A stretch of 64,000 bases of DNA from Betaproteobacteria bacterium (GTDB taxonomy: Bacteria > Pseudomonadota > Gammaproteobacteria > Burkholderiales > Casimicrobiaceae): assembly GCA_027492485.1 (NCBI GenBank), contig JAPUER010000053.1, forward strand, positions 106,159-170,158. The letters run 5' to 3'. A program made the translations under genes and the position numbers. Shown here in pieces: positions 26,308 through 38,222 of the stretch (its first letter is position 1; each line of letters begins with the position of its first letter). Below the pieces are notes generated by a model. That model was not told the DNA's origin and made no database searches. It saw only the letters and a list, made by a program, of their open reading frames with translations.

Positions 26308-27981
<1,674 letters not shown>

Positions 27982-28013
27982 GAACGCGAACATAGCGAGC
28001 GTCTGCCGCGTTG

Positions 28014-28053
28014 CTTTGCGGCTCGTGTACGTTAAGTACACGTCGCCACAAAG
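28014..28053. repeat. Long hairpin downstream of groEL
   Basis: CTTTGCGGCTCGTGTAC pairs with GTACACGTCGCCACAAAG around a GTTAA loop, with few mismatches. No T-run follows, so it may protect the groESL mRNA 3' end or be another repeat; the real terminator lies further on. Confidence 0.7.
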
Positions 28054-28113
28054 CGCCTTGCATCCATCTCGTTCTGTTCGGTTCTGGTTTGTTCCAGCGA
28101 TCCGTACCAAAAC

Positions 28114-28142
28114 AAAGGCACCTTCGGGTGCCTTTTGTTTTC
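28114..28142 (+). terminator. Terminator of groESL
   Basis: AAAGGCACC-TTCG-GGTGCCTTT followed by TGTTTT. A 9-bp stem with a stable UUCG loop and a T-rich tail. The 246 nt from here to the next gene show no further feature. Confidence 0.92.
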
Positions 28143-28388
28143 CCGTCGTCAGCCAAACATAGCCCTGGCCGGGCTAAACTGGGGCGTACTTCCGCCTCCC
28201 GCCGACGCTGCCTCATTCCTTGTCGCTTCGCTCATTGTTGGTGTCGCTCGCGGCGACCTGCGGCTTGCTGCCGGCGGCGTTTTCTGTTCCGGTCCGTGTT
28301 GGCAATTACCCCCGCCAACCACGGCGGCCGCCGGTGGCAGTACGAAACGCAACAAGCAAGCCGTTTACCCACAACGTACACTCGATAG

Positions 28389-30011
28389 ATGCGCAGGCAG
28401 AAGTCACCCCCTCGTCGGCATGCCGAGACAGAGCTCGCGGCGCTGCGGGCCGCGCCGCAGTTGCTCAGCGTCGCCGCGCTGGAGCGTGGCGAGGCCTTGC
28501 TGACGGCGTATCACGGCGAATTGTCGGTCGACGAGACCCTCTATGTGCTGCGTCTCTGTGCGTCCGGCTGTCAGGCCGCCGGTCGCTGGCTCGAAGGCTT
28601 GCAGTTCGCCCGTCGCGGGATCGATCTGGCGACGCGTGAGCACAAGAGTCGCGACAAGATTCCGCTGCTCGCCATTAGCGGCAATATTCACCTGTTCCTG
28701 CACAACTTCCACCTGGCGATCCGCGCCCTGCGCGAGGCAATCGCCATTGCCGAGCAGGAGCAGTTGATCGACGAGCAGGCGAAACTGCTGCAAAGCCTCG
28801 GGCCGGTCTATGCCCAACTCGATCTGCACGAAACAGCGCTGGCGTTGTTTCAGCGGGCGCGCACGATGGCGACCGGCAAACCGCTGGCCGCGGTGCGCAT
28901 TGCTGCGCTCAACAACATGGCGCGCGAATACTGCGCACTGGGCCAATTGGCGGAGGCGGTTGCCGGCATCGATGAGGCGATGGCCGTTGCGCAGACGCCG
29001 GGCGCGCACGAATGGATGCCCAATTTGCTGCACACCCGCGCCGAGATTGCGGCCCGCCAGGGCCGCTTCGTGGATGCGTTGGCCGATGCCGACGCGGCCG
29101 CGGCACAGTTGCGCAGCCGCCGCAACGTGCATTCCCTGCTGCGGGTGCTGGTCGATAGCGCGTGCTGGCTGGCAGCGTTGCAGCGCTACGACGAGGCTCG
29201 CGCCCGCCTCGACGAAGCGGCAATGCTGCCCGCCGATCCCTCGCTGCACACCTTGCGCGAAGGCGCTGCGCTCGCCCGCCTGCAGCTCGAGTACGACAGC
29301 GGCGACGCCGGCCGTGCGATGGCCGCGTTGACCGATTTCCTCGCCGCCCGCGCCGATGCCCGGCAGGTGGAGCTGGCAAGCCAGCGCATCGCGGTGCAGT
29401 TCGTCGAGGAGGTGGAGCGCACCGAAGCGCGCGGTCGCCGCGAGTCGGCTGCCGTCAACGAACTGACCTTGCGCCTGATCGAAACCCAGGCCGAGGCGCA
29501 GAAGATGGCGCGGCAGGTAGCGCGCGACCCGTTGACCGGCGCGCTCAATCGTGCCGCCTTCGAGGCGGCAATGGGAAAGGTCGCCGGCGGTCCGCAGCAA
29601 CCGGTCGCGCTGATCATGATCGATGTCGACGACTTCCGGGTCATCAACACCGAGCGTGGTCATCTGGCTGGCGACGCGGTGCTGGAGGGCGTGGTCGAGC
29701 GGTTGCGGCAGGCATTGCGCGTCAACGATTTGATGGGACGTGCCGGCGATGACGAATTCCTCGTACTGTGTCCCGGCGTTGGTCCGCGCATCGCCGCGGC
29801 GATTGCCGCACGGGTACTGGCGAAAGTGGCTGAAAATCCTATCGTTCACGATGGCAACGCGATTGCGGCAACGGTCAGTGTTGGCGTTGCCTGCGCGCAC
29901 AGCAAGGCGCTGGGCTTGATGCCCTATCTGCTGAAGCGCGTCGAGGCGGCATTGCGGCGGGCCAAACAGGCCGGCAAGAACCGCGCGGTGACGGTGCGGG
30001 TCAACGACTGA
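28389..30011 (+). CDS. TPR-GGDEF protein with altered GGDEF motif
   Basis: A 540-residue cytoplasmic protein. Residues ~40-330 are tetratricopeptide-like helical repeats, then a short coiled coil (ELTLRLIETQAEAQKMARQV) leads into a GGDEF domain starting DPLTGALNRAAFE. The signature is GDDEF (in GRAGDDEFLVL) instead of GGDEF, while the I-site RxxD (RVND) stands five residues before it. The Gly-to-Asp change may weaken or abolish diguanylate cyclase activity, leaving a c-di-GMP- or GTP-sensing role; not proven. No EAL domain. Confidence 0.88.
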   Translation: MRRQKSPPRRHAETELAALRAAPQLLSVAALERGEALLTAYHGELSVDETLYVLRLCASGCQAAGRWLEGLQFARRGIDLATREHKSRDKIPLLAISGNIHLFLHNFHLAIRALREAIAIAEQEQLIDEQAKLLQSLGPVYAQLDLHETALALFQRARTMATGKPLAAVRIAALNNMAREYCALGQLAEAVAGIDEAMAVAQTPGAHEWMPNLLHTRAEIAARQGRFVDALADADAAAAQLRSRRNVHSLLRVLVDSACWLAALQRYDEARARLDEAAMLPADPSLHTLREGAALARLQLEYDSGDAGRAMAALTDFLAARADARQVELASQRIAVQFVEEVERTEARGRRESAAVNELTLRLIETQAEAQKMARQVARDPLTGALNRAAFEAAMGKVAGGPQQPVALIMIDVDDFRVINTERGHLAGDAVLEGVVERLRQALRVNDLMGRAGDDEFLVLCPGVGPRIAAAIAARVLAKVAENPIVHDGNAIAATVSVGVACAHSKALGLMPYLLKRVEAALRRAKQAGKNRAVTVRVND

Positions 30012-30136
30012 TCGGTAGCGTCCGCAGTGGCAGCCGCATGTGCTTGCGCTACAGCTACATGTAGCATGCTCCGTTCCATCAAGCCCTACCTCATCGCTGG
30101 CGCCGCCGTGCCGCTGCCCGACCCGCCCTGACTGCC

Positions 30137-31540
30137 ATGTCTGACCAAAACCCGCTGCGGCCGCTGGTCGTGGATCTCGACGGCACACTCTGTCGCACCG
30201 ACACGCTGTGGGAGAACTTCTTCGCGGCCTGGCGGTCGTGCTGGTGGCTGCCGCTGGTGGTGCCGCTTTGGCTGTTCGGCGGACGAGCCGCATTCAAGCG
30301 GCGCCTGTCCGCGATCGCATTGCCGGATATGGCCAGTTTGCCGTGGAACGTGGCCGTCGCCGATGCCCTGCGATCGGCTCGCGCCGCAGGCCGCATGACT
30401 GTGCTGGCAACGGCAGCCGACGAGCGAATTGCCCAGGCCTGCGCGCGTGAGCTTGGCCTGTTCGGCCGGGTGATCGCATCGGACGGCGAACGCAACATGA
30501 AGGCCGGCGCCAAGGCGGAACAACTGGTGGCCGCGTTCGGCGAACAAGGGTTCGACTACGTGGGCGATTCGCGCGCCGATCTGTCGGTCTGGCCGCATGC
30601 AGCGCAGCGCTATTCGGTGTCGTCACTGTTGCCGGCAGGTGGGCAGCGCCTGGCGGGATCGGAGTCTGCGGGCGGCGCCGGGCGTTGGCTGAAGCTGCTG
30701 CGGGTGCGGCACTGGGTGAAGAACGTGCTGGTATTCGTGGCTCCGCTTGCCGCGCACCAGTGGGCGTCGACAGCGGCCTGGCAGGCAACGCTGCTGACAT
30801 TCGCGGCGTTCTGCGCGGTATGTTCGTCGATCTATGTGGTGAACGACCTGTTCGATCTCGCGTCCGACCGGATGCACCCGAGCAAGCGGCGGCGGCCGCT
30901 GGCCGCAGGCGACTTGCAGCTGGCGCCGGCCGCGCTGGTGTCCGCCGTGCTGCTGGTCGCCGGGTTCGCGCTGGCGTGGCTGGCCGGCTGGCCCGCCGTT
31001 ATGGTGATAGCGGCTTATGTGCTGGTGAATGCGGTCTACACCAGCCGCCTGAAACGCCTGCCGGTGTATGACGTGTTCTGTCTCGCCGGACTCTACACGC
31101 TGCGCATCGTTGCCGGCGCAGTAGCCGTCGGCGTGCCGCTGTCGGCGTGGCTGGCGGCGTTTTCGGTGTTTGCGTTCCTGAGTCTCGCGTTGCTCAAACG
31201 CGCGGCCGACATCGACCGTCTGGCACCCGACGAAGTGCTGCCCGGTCGCGGTTACAGCGGCCGCGATGCTGCGTTTGTCAATGGCTTCGGCGTCGGCTCC
31301 GCAATCGCTGCCTGCCTGGTGCTGGCGCTTTACGTGGCCAGCGACCAGGTCAGCACGCTCTACGGCGATCCGCTGTGGCTGTGGGGCGTGGTGGGCGTCG
31401 TACTGCTCTGGCTGGCGCGCATGTGGCGAATGGCAATGGCGGGACTGATGGACGATGACCCGGTGTTGTTCGCCACCCGCGACGTGATATCGTGGGCCTG
31501 CGCGCTGGCGACGGGCCTCTGCGTATTGTTGGCGATCTGA
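30137..31540 (+). CDS. HAD-UbiA fusion: prenyltransferase with haloacid dehalogenase-like domain
   Basis: A 467-residue protein. Residues 1-190 form a HAD-like domain (VVDLDGTLCRTDT holds the nucleophile Asp; YVGDSRADLSVW the metal Asp). From about 195 on it is a polytopic UbiA-type domain with NDLFDLASDRMHPSKRRRPL, the first Asp-rich motif near residue 235, and a second Asp-rich motif DIDRLAPDE. It is like bacterial decaprenyl-phosphate phosphoribosyltransferase-type proteins fused to a phosphatase, so it may make and dephosphorylate a polyprenyl-linked sugar. The product is not certain. Confidence 0.85.
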   Translation: MSDQNPLRPLVVDLDGTLCRTDTLWENFFAAWRSCWWLPLVVPLWLFGGRAAFKRRLSAIALPDMASLPWNVAVADALRSARAAGRMTVLATAADERIAQACARELGLFGRVIASDGERNMKAGAKAEQLVAAFGEQGFDYVGDSRADLSVWPHAAQRYSVSSLLPAGGQRLAGSESAGGAGRWLKLLRVRHWVKNVLVFVAPLAAHQWASTAAWQATLLTFAAFCAVCSSIYVVNDLFDLASDRMHPSKRRRPLAAGDLQLAPAALVSAVLLVAGFALAWLAGWPAVMVIAAYVLVNAVYTSRLKRLPVYDVFCLAGLYTLRIVAGAVAVGVPLSAWLAAFSVFAFLSLALLKRAADIDRLAPDEVLPGRGYSGRDAAFVNGFGVGSAIAACLVLALYVASDQVSTLYGDPLWLWGVVGVVLLWLARMWRMAMAGLMDDDPVLFATRDVISWACALATGLCVLLAI

Positions 31541-31552
31541 AACGTCGTCACG

Positions 31553-32578
31553 CTAATGCACCGTTCGCGCAGTGAAGAAACTGGCGCGATCAATGCTGCG
31601 CACCGTCAGCGCCAATTCCTCGCTGCCCCGTTTCACTTTCAGCGGCACGCGGACACCCGCTTCGCCGCGCGACCACACGGCACGGTAGAACTCCGCCAGC
31701 GTTCGCACGCCGACGAGCCCGACCGCGGCGATGATGTCGCCGCGCTCCAGGCCGGCCTGCTCGCCCGGGCCACCGGCTGACAACCGGCCGACGTTGACGC
31801 CATCCTCATCCTCGAACGTGGTGATGCCAAGCCAGGGTCGCTGCGCGCCCTTGCGATGCCCGGTTGCGATGAGCTCGTCGAGGATCGGCTGCAGAATGTC
31901 CACCGGCACGAACATGTTGCCCGGCACGCCCTTGCCTTTGCCGTCGGCATCACGCACAAACAGCGAGCCGACGCCGACCAGCTTGCCGGAGGGGTCGATC
32001 AACGCCGCGCCACCCCAGTCCGCAATCGGCGGAAAGGTGAAAATCGCGCGGTCGAGCAGATATTCCCAGCCTCCCGTGAACTCGCGGCGCGAGGTGACGA
32101 AAGCCGGTGCGACGTTGCCGTGTGCGCCGGCGGCAAGCACTGCATCCTTCTCCTTGAGCGCCCCGGCATCGCCAAGCGCGAACGGCTCGCCCTGCGCCGG
32201 CGCCAGCAAGCGCACCAGACCGAAACCGGTCTCCTGATCGAAGCCGGCCATTTTGCCGGGCAGTTTGCGGCCTTTGTGATCGGTAATTTCCACTTCATCG
32301 GCCTCCATGACCAGATAGCCGATGGTGAGCACGAGGCGCGGCGACAACAGCACGCCGTTGCCCTCGCGCTCGGCGCCGAGTGTGGCGTTGCTGCGGGCGC
32401 CCGGGGCCGCCAGCGTGCGCAGCTTGACGACACCGGAGAGCGCTTTCTCGATGACTTCGGCACTCATCCGATCGGAGAATTTTTCGCCGGCGGCGGCAGT
32501 TTGCGCCACGGCGACGGGGCTGGCGAATGCCAGCACCATCGCGGCCGCGGCGGCGATCAAAGCGGCAAATCGGCGCAT
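31553..32578 (-). CDS. Trypsin/DegP-like periplasmic protein without catalytic His and Ser
   Basis: A 341-residue secreted protein: signal peptide (FAALIAAAAAMVLAFASPVA), a chymotrypsin-like fold and a C-terminal PDZ domain (WLGITTFEDEDG through AGLERGDIIAAVG). Where DegP-like enzymes have the catalytic His the sequence is VLTIGYLVM (residues ~83-91). Where GNSGG holds the Ser it is ADWGGAAL (about 188). The Asp region (FDQETGFGLVRL) is kept. It is therefore probably a non-catalytic scaffold or substrate-binding protein. Start ATG 32578 gives the signal peptide. Confidence 0.82.
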   Translation of the reverse strand: MRRFAALIAAAAAMVLAFASPVAVAQTAAAGEKFSDRMSAEVIEKALSGVVKLRTLAAPGARSNATLGAEREGNGVLLSPRLVLTIGYLVMEADEVEITDHKGRKLPGKMAGFDQETGFGLVRLLAPAQGEPFALGDAGALKEKDAVLAAGAHGNVAPAFVTSRREFTGGWEYLLDRAIFTFPPIADWGGAALIDPSGKLVGVGSLFVRDADGKGKGVPGNMFVPVDILQPILDELIATGHRKGAQRPWLGITTFEDEDGVNVGRLSAGGPGEQAGLERGDIIAAVGLVGVRTLAEFYRAVWSRGEAGVRVPLKVKRGSEELALTVRSIDRASFFTARTVH

Positions 32579-32682
32579 CGTGTCACTCCTTGCGGCAGAT
32601 GAAAGAGGAAGTCGGGCCGCGGCTTCGGTGCCGCAGGTCCGGTTGTACCCTTCGCGGCGTTCCGCCTGCCTAAAATACTCGC

Positions 32683-33729
32683 ATGAATCAGGCCAACCCC
32701 GCAACCACCCCGGCGCCGAGCACGCCTGGCACGCTCGCCGCGCCGGATGTCGCGCGGCAGCCGCGCACGCTGCCGTTCTCGCTATCGCGCGAAGGCAAAC
32801 GTCTGCGCAACGTCGTCGGCGCCGCCGTCACCGACTTTGGCATGATTGAGGAAGGCGACCGCATCATGGTCTGCCTGTCGGGCGGCAAGGACAGCTATAC
32901 GCTGCTCGATCTGCTGCTTGCGCTACAGGTCGTGGCGCCGGTCAATTTCGAACTGATTGCCGTCAATCTCGACCAGAAGCAGCCTGACTTTCCGGCCGCG
33001 GTGCTGCCGCAATATCTCGAACGCCTGGGCGTCAATTTCCGCATCGTCGAATCCGACACCTACAGCATCGTCAAGCGTGTGCTGGCGGAAGGCAAGACCA
33101 TGTGCTCGCTGTGTTCGCGTTTGCGCCGCGGCATCCTCTATCGCACGGCGAAAGAGCTTGGCTGCACGAAGATCGCGCTGGGACATCATCGCGAAGACAT
33201 CCTCGAAACCTTCTTTCTGAACTTCTTCTATGGCGGCAAGCTCAAGGCGATGCCGCCCAAGCTTGTCTCCGACAACGGCGAGCACATCGTGATCCGTCCG
33301 CTTGCCTACGTTCGTGAGAAAGACATCGTGAAATACGCTCGGGAGCGCGAGTTTCCGATCATCCCGTGCAACCTCTGCGGCTCGCAGCCGAATCTGCAGC
33401 GCGCCGTCGTTGGCCGCATGATCGAGGACTGGGACAAGAAGTTTCCCGGTCGCGTCGAGACCATGTTTCGCAGCCTGCAGAATGTCGTACCGTCGCATCT
33501 GGCAGACTCGAAGCTGTTTGATTTTCAGGGGCTGCAAGGCGGCGTCCACGGTCAATCTCCCACCCTTCGTGGCGAGGCGGTCGTTCCCCATGTGCTGGCC
33601 CGGTTCGACGGCGGCGATATCGCGTTCGACGTCGACAGCGAGATCGAGACGGCAATGCAGCGCGACGCGGCGGCCGCCACCGCCGGTGCGGCGCTGCCAG
33701 TGACACTGCACGGCGTACGCGGCGCATGA
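32683..33729 (+). CDS. ttcA: tRNA 2-thiocytidine(32) synthetase TtcA
   Basis: A 348-residue PP-loop ATPase that thiolates C32 in tRNA. The PP-loop is [15 protein letters not shown]. The Fe-S cysteines are in [12 protein letters not shown] and PCNLCGSQ, and [20 protein letters not shown] is typical of the family. The C-terminus is extended by ~35 residues over E. coli TtcA. Its stop overlaps the start of the next gene by 4 nt (ATGA). Confidence 0.96.
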   Translation: MNQANPATTPAPSTPGTLAAPDVARQPRTLPFSLSREGKRLRNVVGAAVTDFGMIEEGDRIMVCLSGGKDSYTLLDLLLALQVVAPVNFELIAVNLDQKQPDFPAAVLPQYLERLGVNFRIVESDTYSIVKRVLAEGKTMCSLCSRLRRGILYRTAKELGCTKIALGHHREDILETFFLNFFYGGKLKAMPPKLVSDNGEHIVIRPLAYVREKDIVKYAREREFPIIPCNLCGSQPNLQRAVVGRMIEDWDKKFPGRVETMFRSLQNVVPSHLADSKLFDFQGLQGGVHGQSPTLRGEAVVPHVLARFDGGDIAFDVDSEIETAMQRDAAAATAGAALPVTLHGVRGA

Positions 33730-35813
33730 GCGCGACCGGCACCAATGTCCGTATCGTGAAAGGTGCCTGTCCGCACGACTGCCCTGACACCTGTGCCCTC
33801 GAGTATCACGTCGCCGACGGCAAGCTCATCGAAGTCAAGGGCTCGGCGGCGCACAGCGTGACGGCTGGGGTGCTTTGCACCAAGGTCGCCAAATATCCCC
33901 TGCGCACTTACCACCCGGCGCGCATCAGGACGCCGCTCCTGCGCGTCGGCGCCAAAGGCGAGGCGAAGTTCGAGCCGATTTCCTGGGACCGGGCGCTGAC
34001 CACGATTGCGGCGAAATTCAGAAGCATCATCGCCGAATACGGCGCCGAGGCGATCCTGCCGTACAGCTACGCCGGCAATATGGGCATGCTGCAGTATGGC
34101 TCGATGGATCGGCGCTTCTTTCACGCGATCGGCGCCTCCCAGCTCGACCGCACGATCTGCGCCAGCGCCGGTGCGGCCGGTCTGACGGCGAGCCTCGGTT
34201 CGCGCCTCGGCACCGATGTCGAAGCCTTCGCGTACAGCGAGCTGATCATCCTCTGGGGCAGCAACCCGATCACGTCCAACCTGCACCTCTGGAACCGCTG
34301 CCAGGAGGCGAAGCGTCGCGGCGCGAAGCTGATCGCAATCGATCCCTATCGCTCGCTGTCGGCCGAAAAGTGCCATCAGTGGCTACCCATCAAACCGGGC
34401 ACTGACGGTGCGCTGGCGCTGGCGATGATGCACGTGCTGATTCGCGACGACCTGCTGGACCACGAGTACATTGCGCGCCACACGCTTGGCTTCGCGCCAC
34501 TCAGGGAGCGTGTGCTCGACTGGACCCCGGAACGTGCATCGGCGATTTGCGGCATTGCCACCGCGGACATCGAAGCCCTCGCCCGTACCTACGGCCGAAC
34601 GAAGAAGGCCGCGATCCGTCTGAACTATGGCATGCAGCGGCACGGCGGTGGCGGCATGGCCACACGCACCATCGCCTGCCTGCCGGCGCTGACGGGCGCC
34701 TGGCGTGAGGCCAGCGGCGGATTGCAACTGTCCACCTCGGGCGCCTATCCGATGAATCTCGCTTATCTCGAGCGACCGGATCTGATGCCGGTCGTCGCCG
34801 GCAGGCTGCCACGCGTGGTGAACATGAATCGGCTCGGCGAAGCACTCGTCACGCGAAATGATCCACCGGTCAAAGCGCTGTTCGTCTACAACTCCAATCC
34901 CGGCGCCGTGGCACCGGACGGCAACATGGTGCTGAAGGGGCTTGCGCGCAACGATCTGTTCACCGTCGTGCATGATGTTTTCGTCACCGACACTGCGCGC
35001 TACGCCGACGTTGTGCTGCCCGCGACCACGGCGCCCGAGCACGACGACATCAATCGCAGTTACGGTCACTACGACCTGGTCCTCAACCGCCGCGCCATCG
35101 ATCCGGTGGGCGAGGGCCTGCCCAACACCGAGGTCTTCCGCCGGCTGGCCAGGACGATGGCGCTGAGCGACCCCTGTTTCGATGAAGACGACGAGTCACT
35201 GATTCGTCACGCCTTCGACTGGACCCATCCTTCGCTTGCCGGTCAATCCTTCGATGCGCTCGAACGTGATGGCTTTCTGCGCCTGAACTACCCGAAGAAG
35301 GACGGCTTCGTGACACCGTTTGCCGACGGCGGTTTCGGCACGCCATCGGGCAAGTGCGAGTTCTATTCGGAGACGCTGGCGAAACGTGGCCTCGACCCGC
35401 TGCCGGCCTACGTGCCACCGCACGAAGGCGATGCCAGCGAAATCGCCAGGGAGTTTCCGCTGGCGCTGAACACGCCACCCTTGCGCAATGCCATGAACTC
35501 CACCTTCGGCAACATCGACGAACTGATGGCCGGCTACGGTCCACCGACGGTGCAACTGCATCCGCGCGATGCGGCGGCCCGGTCGCTCGCCGACGGGCAA
35601 CGGGTCCGGGTATGGAACCGCCGCGGCAGCATGCAGCTCGCCACCAGAGTCAGCGAGCACACCCGGCCCGGCGTGGCGACCATCATGTGGGGGCACTGGC
35701 GCGATCATCCCGATGTCGACGGCTTCGTCAACGATCTCACCAGCCAGGCGCTGGCCGACATGGGCGGCGGCGCCACGTTCTACGATTGCCGGGTGGAGGT
35801 GGCTGCGCTATAA
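33726..35813 (+). CDS. Molybdopterin-dependent oxidoreductase with N-terminal 4Fe-4S site
   Basis: A 695-residue protein of the DMSO-reductase superfamily. The N-terminal cluster site is CPHDCPDTC followed by C about 27 residues later ([12 protein letters not shown]). Cofactor-binding parts include [13 protein letters not shown], and a C-terminal molydopterin dinucleotide-binding domain ([16 protein letters not shown]) is present. No Tat signal is visible, so it is probably cytoplasmic. The family includes thiosulfate/polysulfide-type and uncharacterised anaerobic-type enzymes; the substrate is unknown. It is translationally coupled to ttcA. Confidence 0.88.
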   Translation: MSATGTNVRIVKGACPHDCPDTCALEYHVADGKLIEVKGSAAHSVTAGVLCTKVAKYPLRTYHPARIRTPLLRVGAKGEAKFEPISWDRALTTIAAKFRSIIAEYGAEAILPYSYAGNMGMLQYGSMDRRFFHAIGASQLDRTICASAGAAGLTASLGSRLGTDVEAFAYSELIILWGSNPITSNLHLWNRCQEAKRRGAKLIAIDPYRSLSAEKCHQWLPIKPGTDGALALAMMHVLIRDDLLDHEYIARHTLGFAPLRERVLDWTPERASAICGIATADIEALARTYGRTKKAAIRLNYGMQRHGGGGMATRTIACLPALTGAWREASGGLQLSTSGAYPMNLAYLERPDLMPVVAGRLPRVVNMNRLGEALVTRNDPPVKALFVYNSNPGAVAPDGNMVLKGLARNDLFTVVHDVFVTDTARYADVVLPATTAPEHDDINRSYGHYDLVLNRRAIDPVGEGLPNTEVFRRLARTMALSDPCFDEDDESLIRHAFDWTHPSLAGQSFDALERDGFLRLNYPKKDGFVTPFADGGFGTPSGKCEFYSETLAKRGLDPLPAYVPPHEGDASEIAREFPLALNTPPLRNAMNSTFGNIDELMAGYGPPTVQLHPRDAAARSLADGQRVRVWNRRGSMQLATRVSEHTRPGVATIMWGHWRDHPDVDGFVNDLTSQALADMGGGATFYDCRVEVAAL

Positions 35814-35855
35814 ACGCGTTCACCCTCCCCGTTACCCTTCCCGCCGAGTCTTCGC

Positions 35856-36599
35856 ATGCCCTACGCCGCCGCCGGCCTGCATCTGGTCATCGCCATCTTT
35901 TTCGCCACTCATGCGATACGCACCGGCCGCCCGTGGTATTGGGTGATGATTCTGCTCTCGTTTCCGCTGCTTGGCAGTCTGTTCTATTTCGTTACCGAGT
36001 ACCTGCCGGAGATGCGTTATTCGCGCGGTGGCCGCAAGGTGCTGCGTGCAGTGGAGGCGGCGGTCGACCCCAATCGCGCAATCCGCGAAACGGAAACCGA
36101 ATTCGAGCGTTCGCCCACGGCAGCGAACCGTGCGGCACTCGCCGCTGCCCTGTCGGCAGCCGGTCGCTACGACGAGGCCATTAAACACTACGAGCAATGC
36201 GCCAGCGGCAGCTACGTGAAGGACGTGCACTTTGTGCGCAGTCTCGCCGCCACCAATTTGCTGGCCGAACGGTGGTCGGCGGCACGGGTCGGCTATGAAC
36301 GGCTGTTTGCTCTGGGCATGGATGTGCGGCAGCCGGACGACGACCTTGGTTATGCCTTCGCACTGGCGCGATTGGGCGACAGCGGCGCTGACGCGGCATT
36401 TCGACACGCCGTGACGACGGCCAATGGACCGGTTGCGCGCTGCCGCTATGCGCAGTACCTTGACGACGCCGGCCGCCGCGGCGAGGCGCGCAAGCTGTAC
36501 GAGGAAGTGATCAAGGAGGGTCGCCTCGCGCCGGCGCATACGCGCGATCTGCACAAGGCCTGGTACAAACTTGCGGCCGACGCATTGAAGACGCCGTAA
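35856..36599 (+). CDS. Membrane-anchored TPR protein
   Basis: A 247-residue protein. Two hydrophobic segments at the N-terminus (residues ~4-20 and 28-48) resemble the PLDc_N-type anchor, followed by TPR-like helical pairs ([20 protein letters not shown], then [20 protein letters not shown]). It is probably a periplasmic or cytoplasmic scaffold. Orthologues are widespread in betaproteobacteria without known function. Confidence 0.78.
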   Translation: MPYAAAGLHLVIAIFFATHAIRTGRPWYWVMILLSFPLLGSLFYFVTEYLPEMRYSRGGRKVLRAVEAAVDPNRAIRETETEFERSPTAANRAALAAALSAAGRYDEAIKHYEQCASGSYVKDVHFVRSLAATNLLAERWSAARVGYERLFALGMDVRQPDDDLGYAFALARLGDSGADAAFRHAVTTANGPVARCRYAQYLDDAGRRGEARKLYEEVIKEGRLAPAHTRDLHKAWYKLAADALKTP

Positions 36600-36655
36600 G
36601 GATCGGCGCTGCCGTAGCCACCAACGTCGGCAACCGCAACAGCAGGAGCAGCAGC

Positions 36656-37057
36656 ATGGAAAAAGTCATCAAGAGCGACGCCGAGTGGCGCGCTCAACTC
36701 ACGCCGGAGCAGTACCGGATCACCCGCACGCACGGCACCGAGCCCGCGTTTTGCGGTGGCTTCTGGGACCACGACCGGACAGGCACCTACCATTGCGTGT
36801 GCTGCGATCTGCCGCTCTTCGCCAGCGACAGCAAGTTCGATTCCGGCACCGGCTGGCCGAGCTATTTCCGCCCGGTGATTGCCGACCACGTCGCGACGAA
36901 GGAAGACAGCAGTTTCGGCATGCGACGCACCGAAGTGCTGTGTGCGCGCTGCGATGCCCACCTCGGCCACGTTTTTCCGGACGGCCCGAAGCCGACCGGG
37001 TTGCGCTACTGCATCAATTCGGAAGCGTTGCGCTTTGTCGACGACGGAGTGAACTGA
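36656..37057 (+). CDS. msrB: Peptide methionine-(R)-S-oxide reductase MsrB
   Basis: A 133-residue MsrB. The structural zinc is bound by two CxxC motifs ([11 protein letters not shown] and [11 protein letters not shown]). The catalytic Cys lies in [11 protein letters not shown], and GTGWPSYF is the methionine-sulfoxide pocket. It repairs oxidised methionine in the cytosol. GCAGGAGC precedes the start. Confidence 0.96.
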   Translation: MEKVIKSDAEWRAQLTPEQYRITRTHGTEPAFCGGFWDHDRTGTYHCVCCDLPLFASDSKFDSGTGWPSYFRPVIADHVATKEDSSFGMRRTEVLCARCDAHLGHVFPDGPKPTGLRYCINSEALRFVDDGVN

Positions 37058-37063
37058 CGTCGG

Positions 37064-38134
37064 TCAGGCAGCCGCGAGCCCGAAGCGGATGCGCCCATCC
37101 TCGCCGACCTGGCGGGTGAGCCGTCCGATGCGCCAGCCGTGATTGACGTGGGCGACCGCCTCGGCGATGGCGAAGAAGAGCTGGTGATTGTCGAGCTGAC
37201 GACGGAACAGCGTGGGGATCAGTTCGGCCGCCGTCTTCGGGCCTGCCGCGACCGCGCCGTAAAGCTCGTTCATGCGGTCTTCATGGTGCGTCTCCAGCGC
37301 CTCGACACGCGCCGCGATGCCACGGAACGGAAGTCCGTGCGACGGCAGCACCAGGGTGTCGGGCTCGCAATACTTGAATGCCTGCAACGAGTTCACGTAA
37401 TCGGTCACCGGGTCTGCCAGCGGCGTGACCGGCCAGACATTGATGTTGGTGGAAATCTTCGGCAACAGCATGTCGCCGCTGATCAGCACTTTCAGTTCCT
37501 CGCAGTAAAAACTCAGGTGCTCGGTGGTGTGGCCGTAACCGCCAATCGCCGACCAGAATTTGCCGCCCATTTCGACGGTGTCGCCCGGCGCAATACGATC
37601 GCAGCAGGGCGGACGCGTCGGCACGCCGAAGCTGTAGGTGTTGCCGCGGTTGGCGGTGACATCGATCTGCTCCTCGGTCAGTCCGTGCGCGCGGAAAAAC
37701 GCCGCCAGATTGCTGCGCTGATAGGCGCCGCTGCCTTCGGCCACGCTGTGCGCAGCGAGCAGTTCGGTCAGGCTCATCTCGACGATGATTGCACCCTGGC
37801 TGGTCGCGAAATGCTCCGCCAGCCATTGCGCATTGCCCAGATGATCGGGATGATAGTGAGTGACCACAATACGCTTGAGCGGCTTGCCGCCCATCGTTTG
37901 CGCGAAATGCTGCTGCCACAGCGCCCGGGTCGCCTCGACACCAAAGCCGGTATCGACCACTGTCCAGCCATCGCGCGGATCGTCCGCGGTCGCCGGCTCC
38001 TCGATCAGCCACAGATTGATGTGATCCAGCGCGAACGGCAGTGGCATGCGGATCCACTTGATGCCGGGCGCAATGTCGATGAATTCGCCCGGCGCCGGCG
38101 GCGTGGCGTGCGGGAAGGTGAGTGCAGCAGTCAT
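37064..38134 (-). CDS. Metallo-beta-lactamase-fold hydrolase
   Basis: A 356-residue enzyme of the MBL superfamily with THYHPDHLGN (HxHxDH motif), a GGYGHTTEHLSFYC histidine, LISGDMLLPKI (metal Asp) and LPSHGLPFRG. A C-terminal winged-helix-like region, as in LACTB2-type proteins, follows. It is divergent from liuR with a perfect LiuR-type operator between them, so it is probably part of the LiuR regulon, perhaps as a thioester hydrolase. Start ATG 38134. Confidence 0.85.
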   Translation of the reverse strand: MTAALTFPHATPPAPGEFIDIAPGIKWIRMPLPFALDHINLWLIEEPATADDPRDGWTVVDTGFGVEATRALWQQHFAQTMGGKPLKRIVVTHYHPDHLGNAQWLAEHFATSQGAIIVEMSLTELLAAHSVAEGSGAYQRSNLAAFFRAHGLTEEQIDVTANRGNTYSFGVPTRPPCCDRIAPGDTVEMGGKFWSAIGGYGHTTEHLSFYCEELKVLISGDMLLPKISTNINVWPVTPLADPVTDYVNSLQAFKYCEPDTLVLPSHGLPFRGIAARVEALETHHEDRMNELYGAVAAGPKTAAELIPTLFRRQLDNHQLFFAIAEAVAHVNHGWRIGRLTRQVGEDGRIRFGLAAA

Positions 38135-38164
38135 GTGACCGATAGTAGCTGAATCGCGTGTCAA

Positions 38165-38180
38165 TTGACGTTAACGTCAA
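38165..38180. promoter_or_regulatory. LiuR operator between liuR and the MBL gene
   Basis: TTGACGTTAACGTCAA, a perfect 16-bp palindrome 43 nt upstream of liuR and 31 nt upstream of the divergent MBL gene. It matches the operator upstream of the thioesterase gene at 38701 in 15 of 16 positions and the TTnACGTnAACGTnAA pattern known for LiuR-type MerR regulators. Confidence 0.85.
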
Positions 38181-38222
38181 CTTATCGCGGCACGGCGGGG
38201 TTGCTTGCCATAAACTTCGTCC

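Noticed and set aside
30066-30131. 21-codon open frame before the HAD-UbiA gene
   Set aside because: It starts at ATG and ends 5 nt before the next gene, but has no ribosome-binding site and no recognisable leader-peptide pattern.
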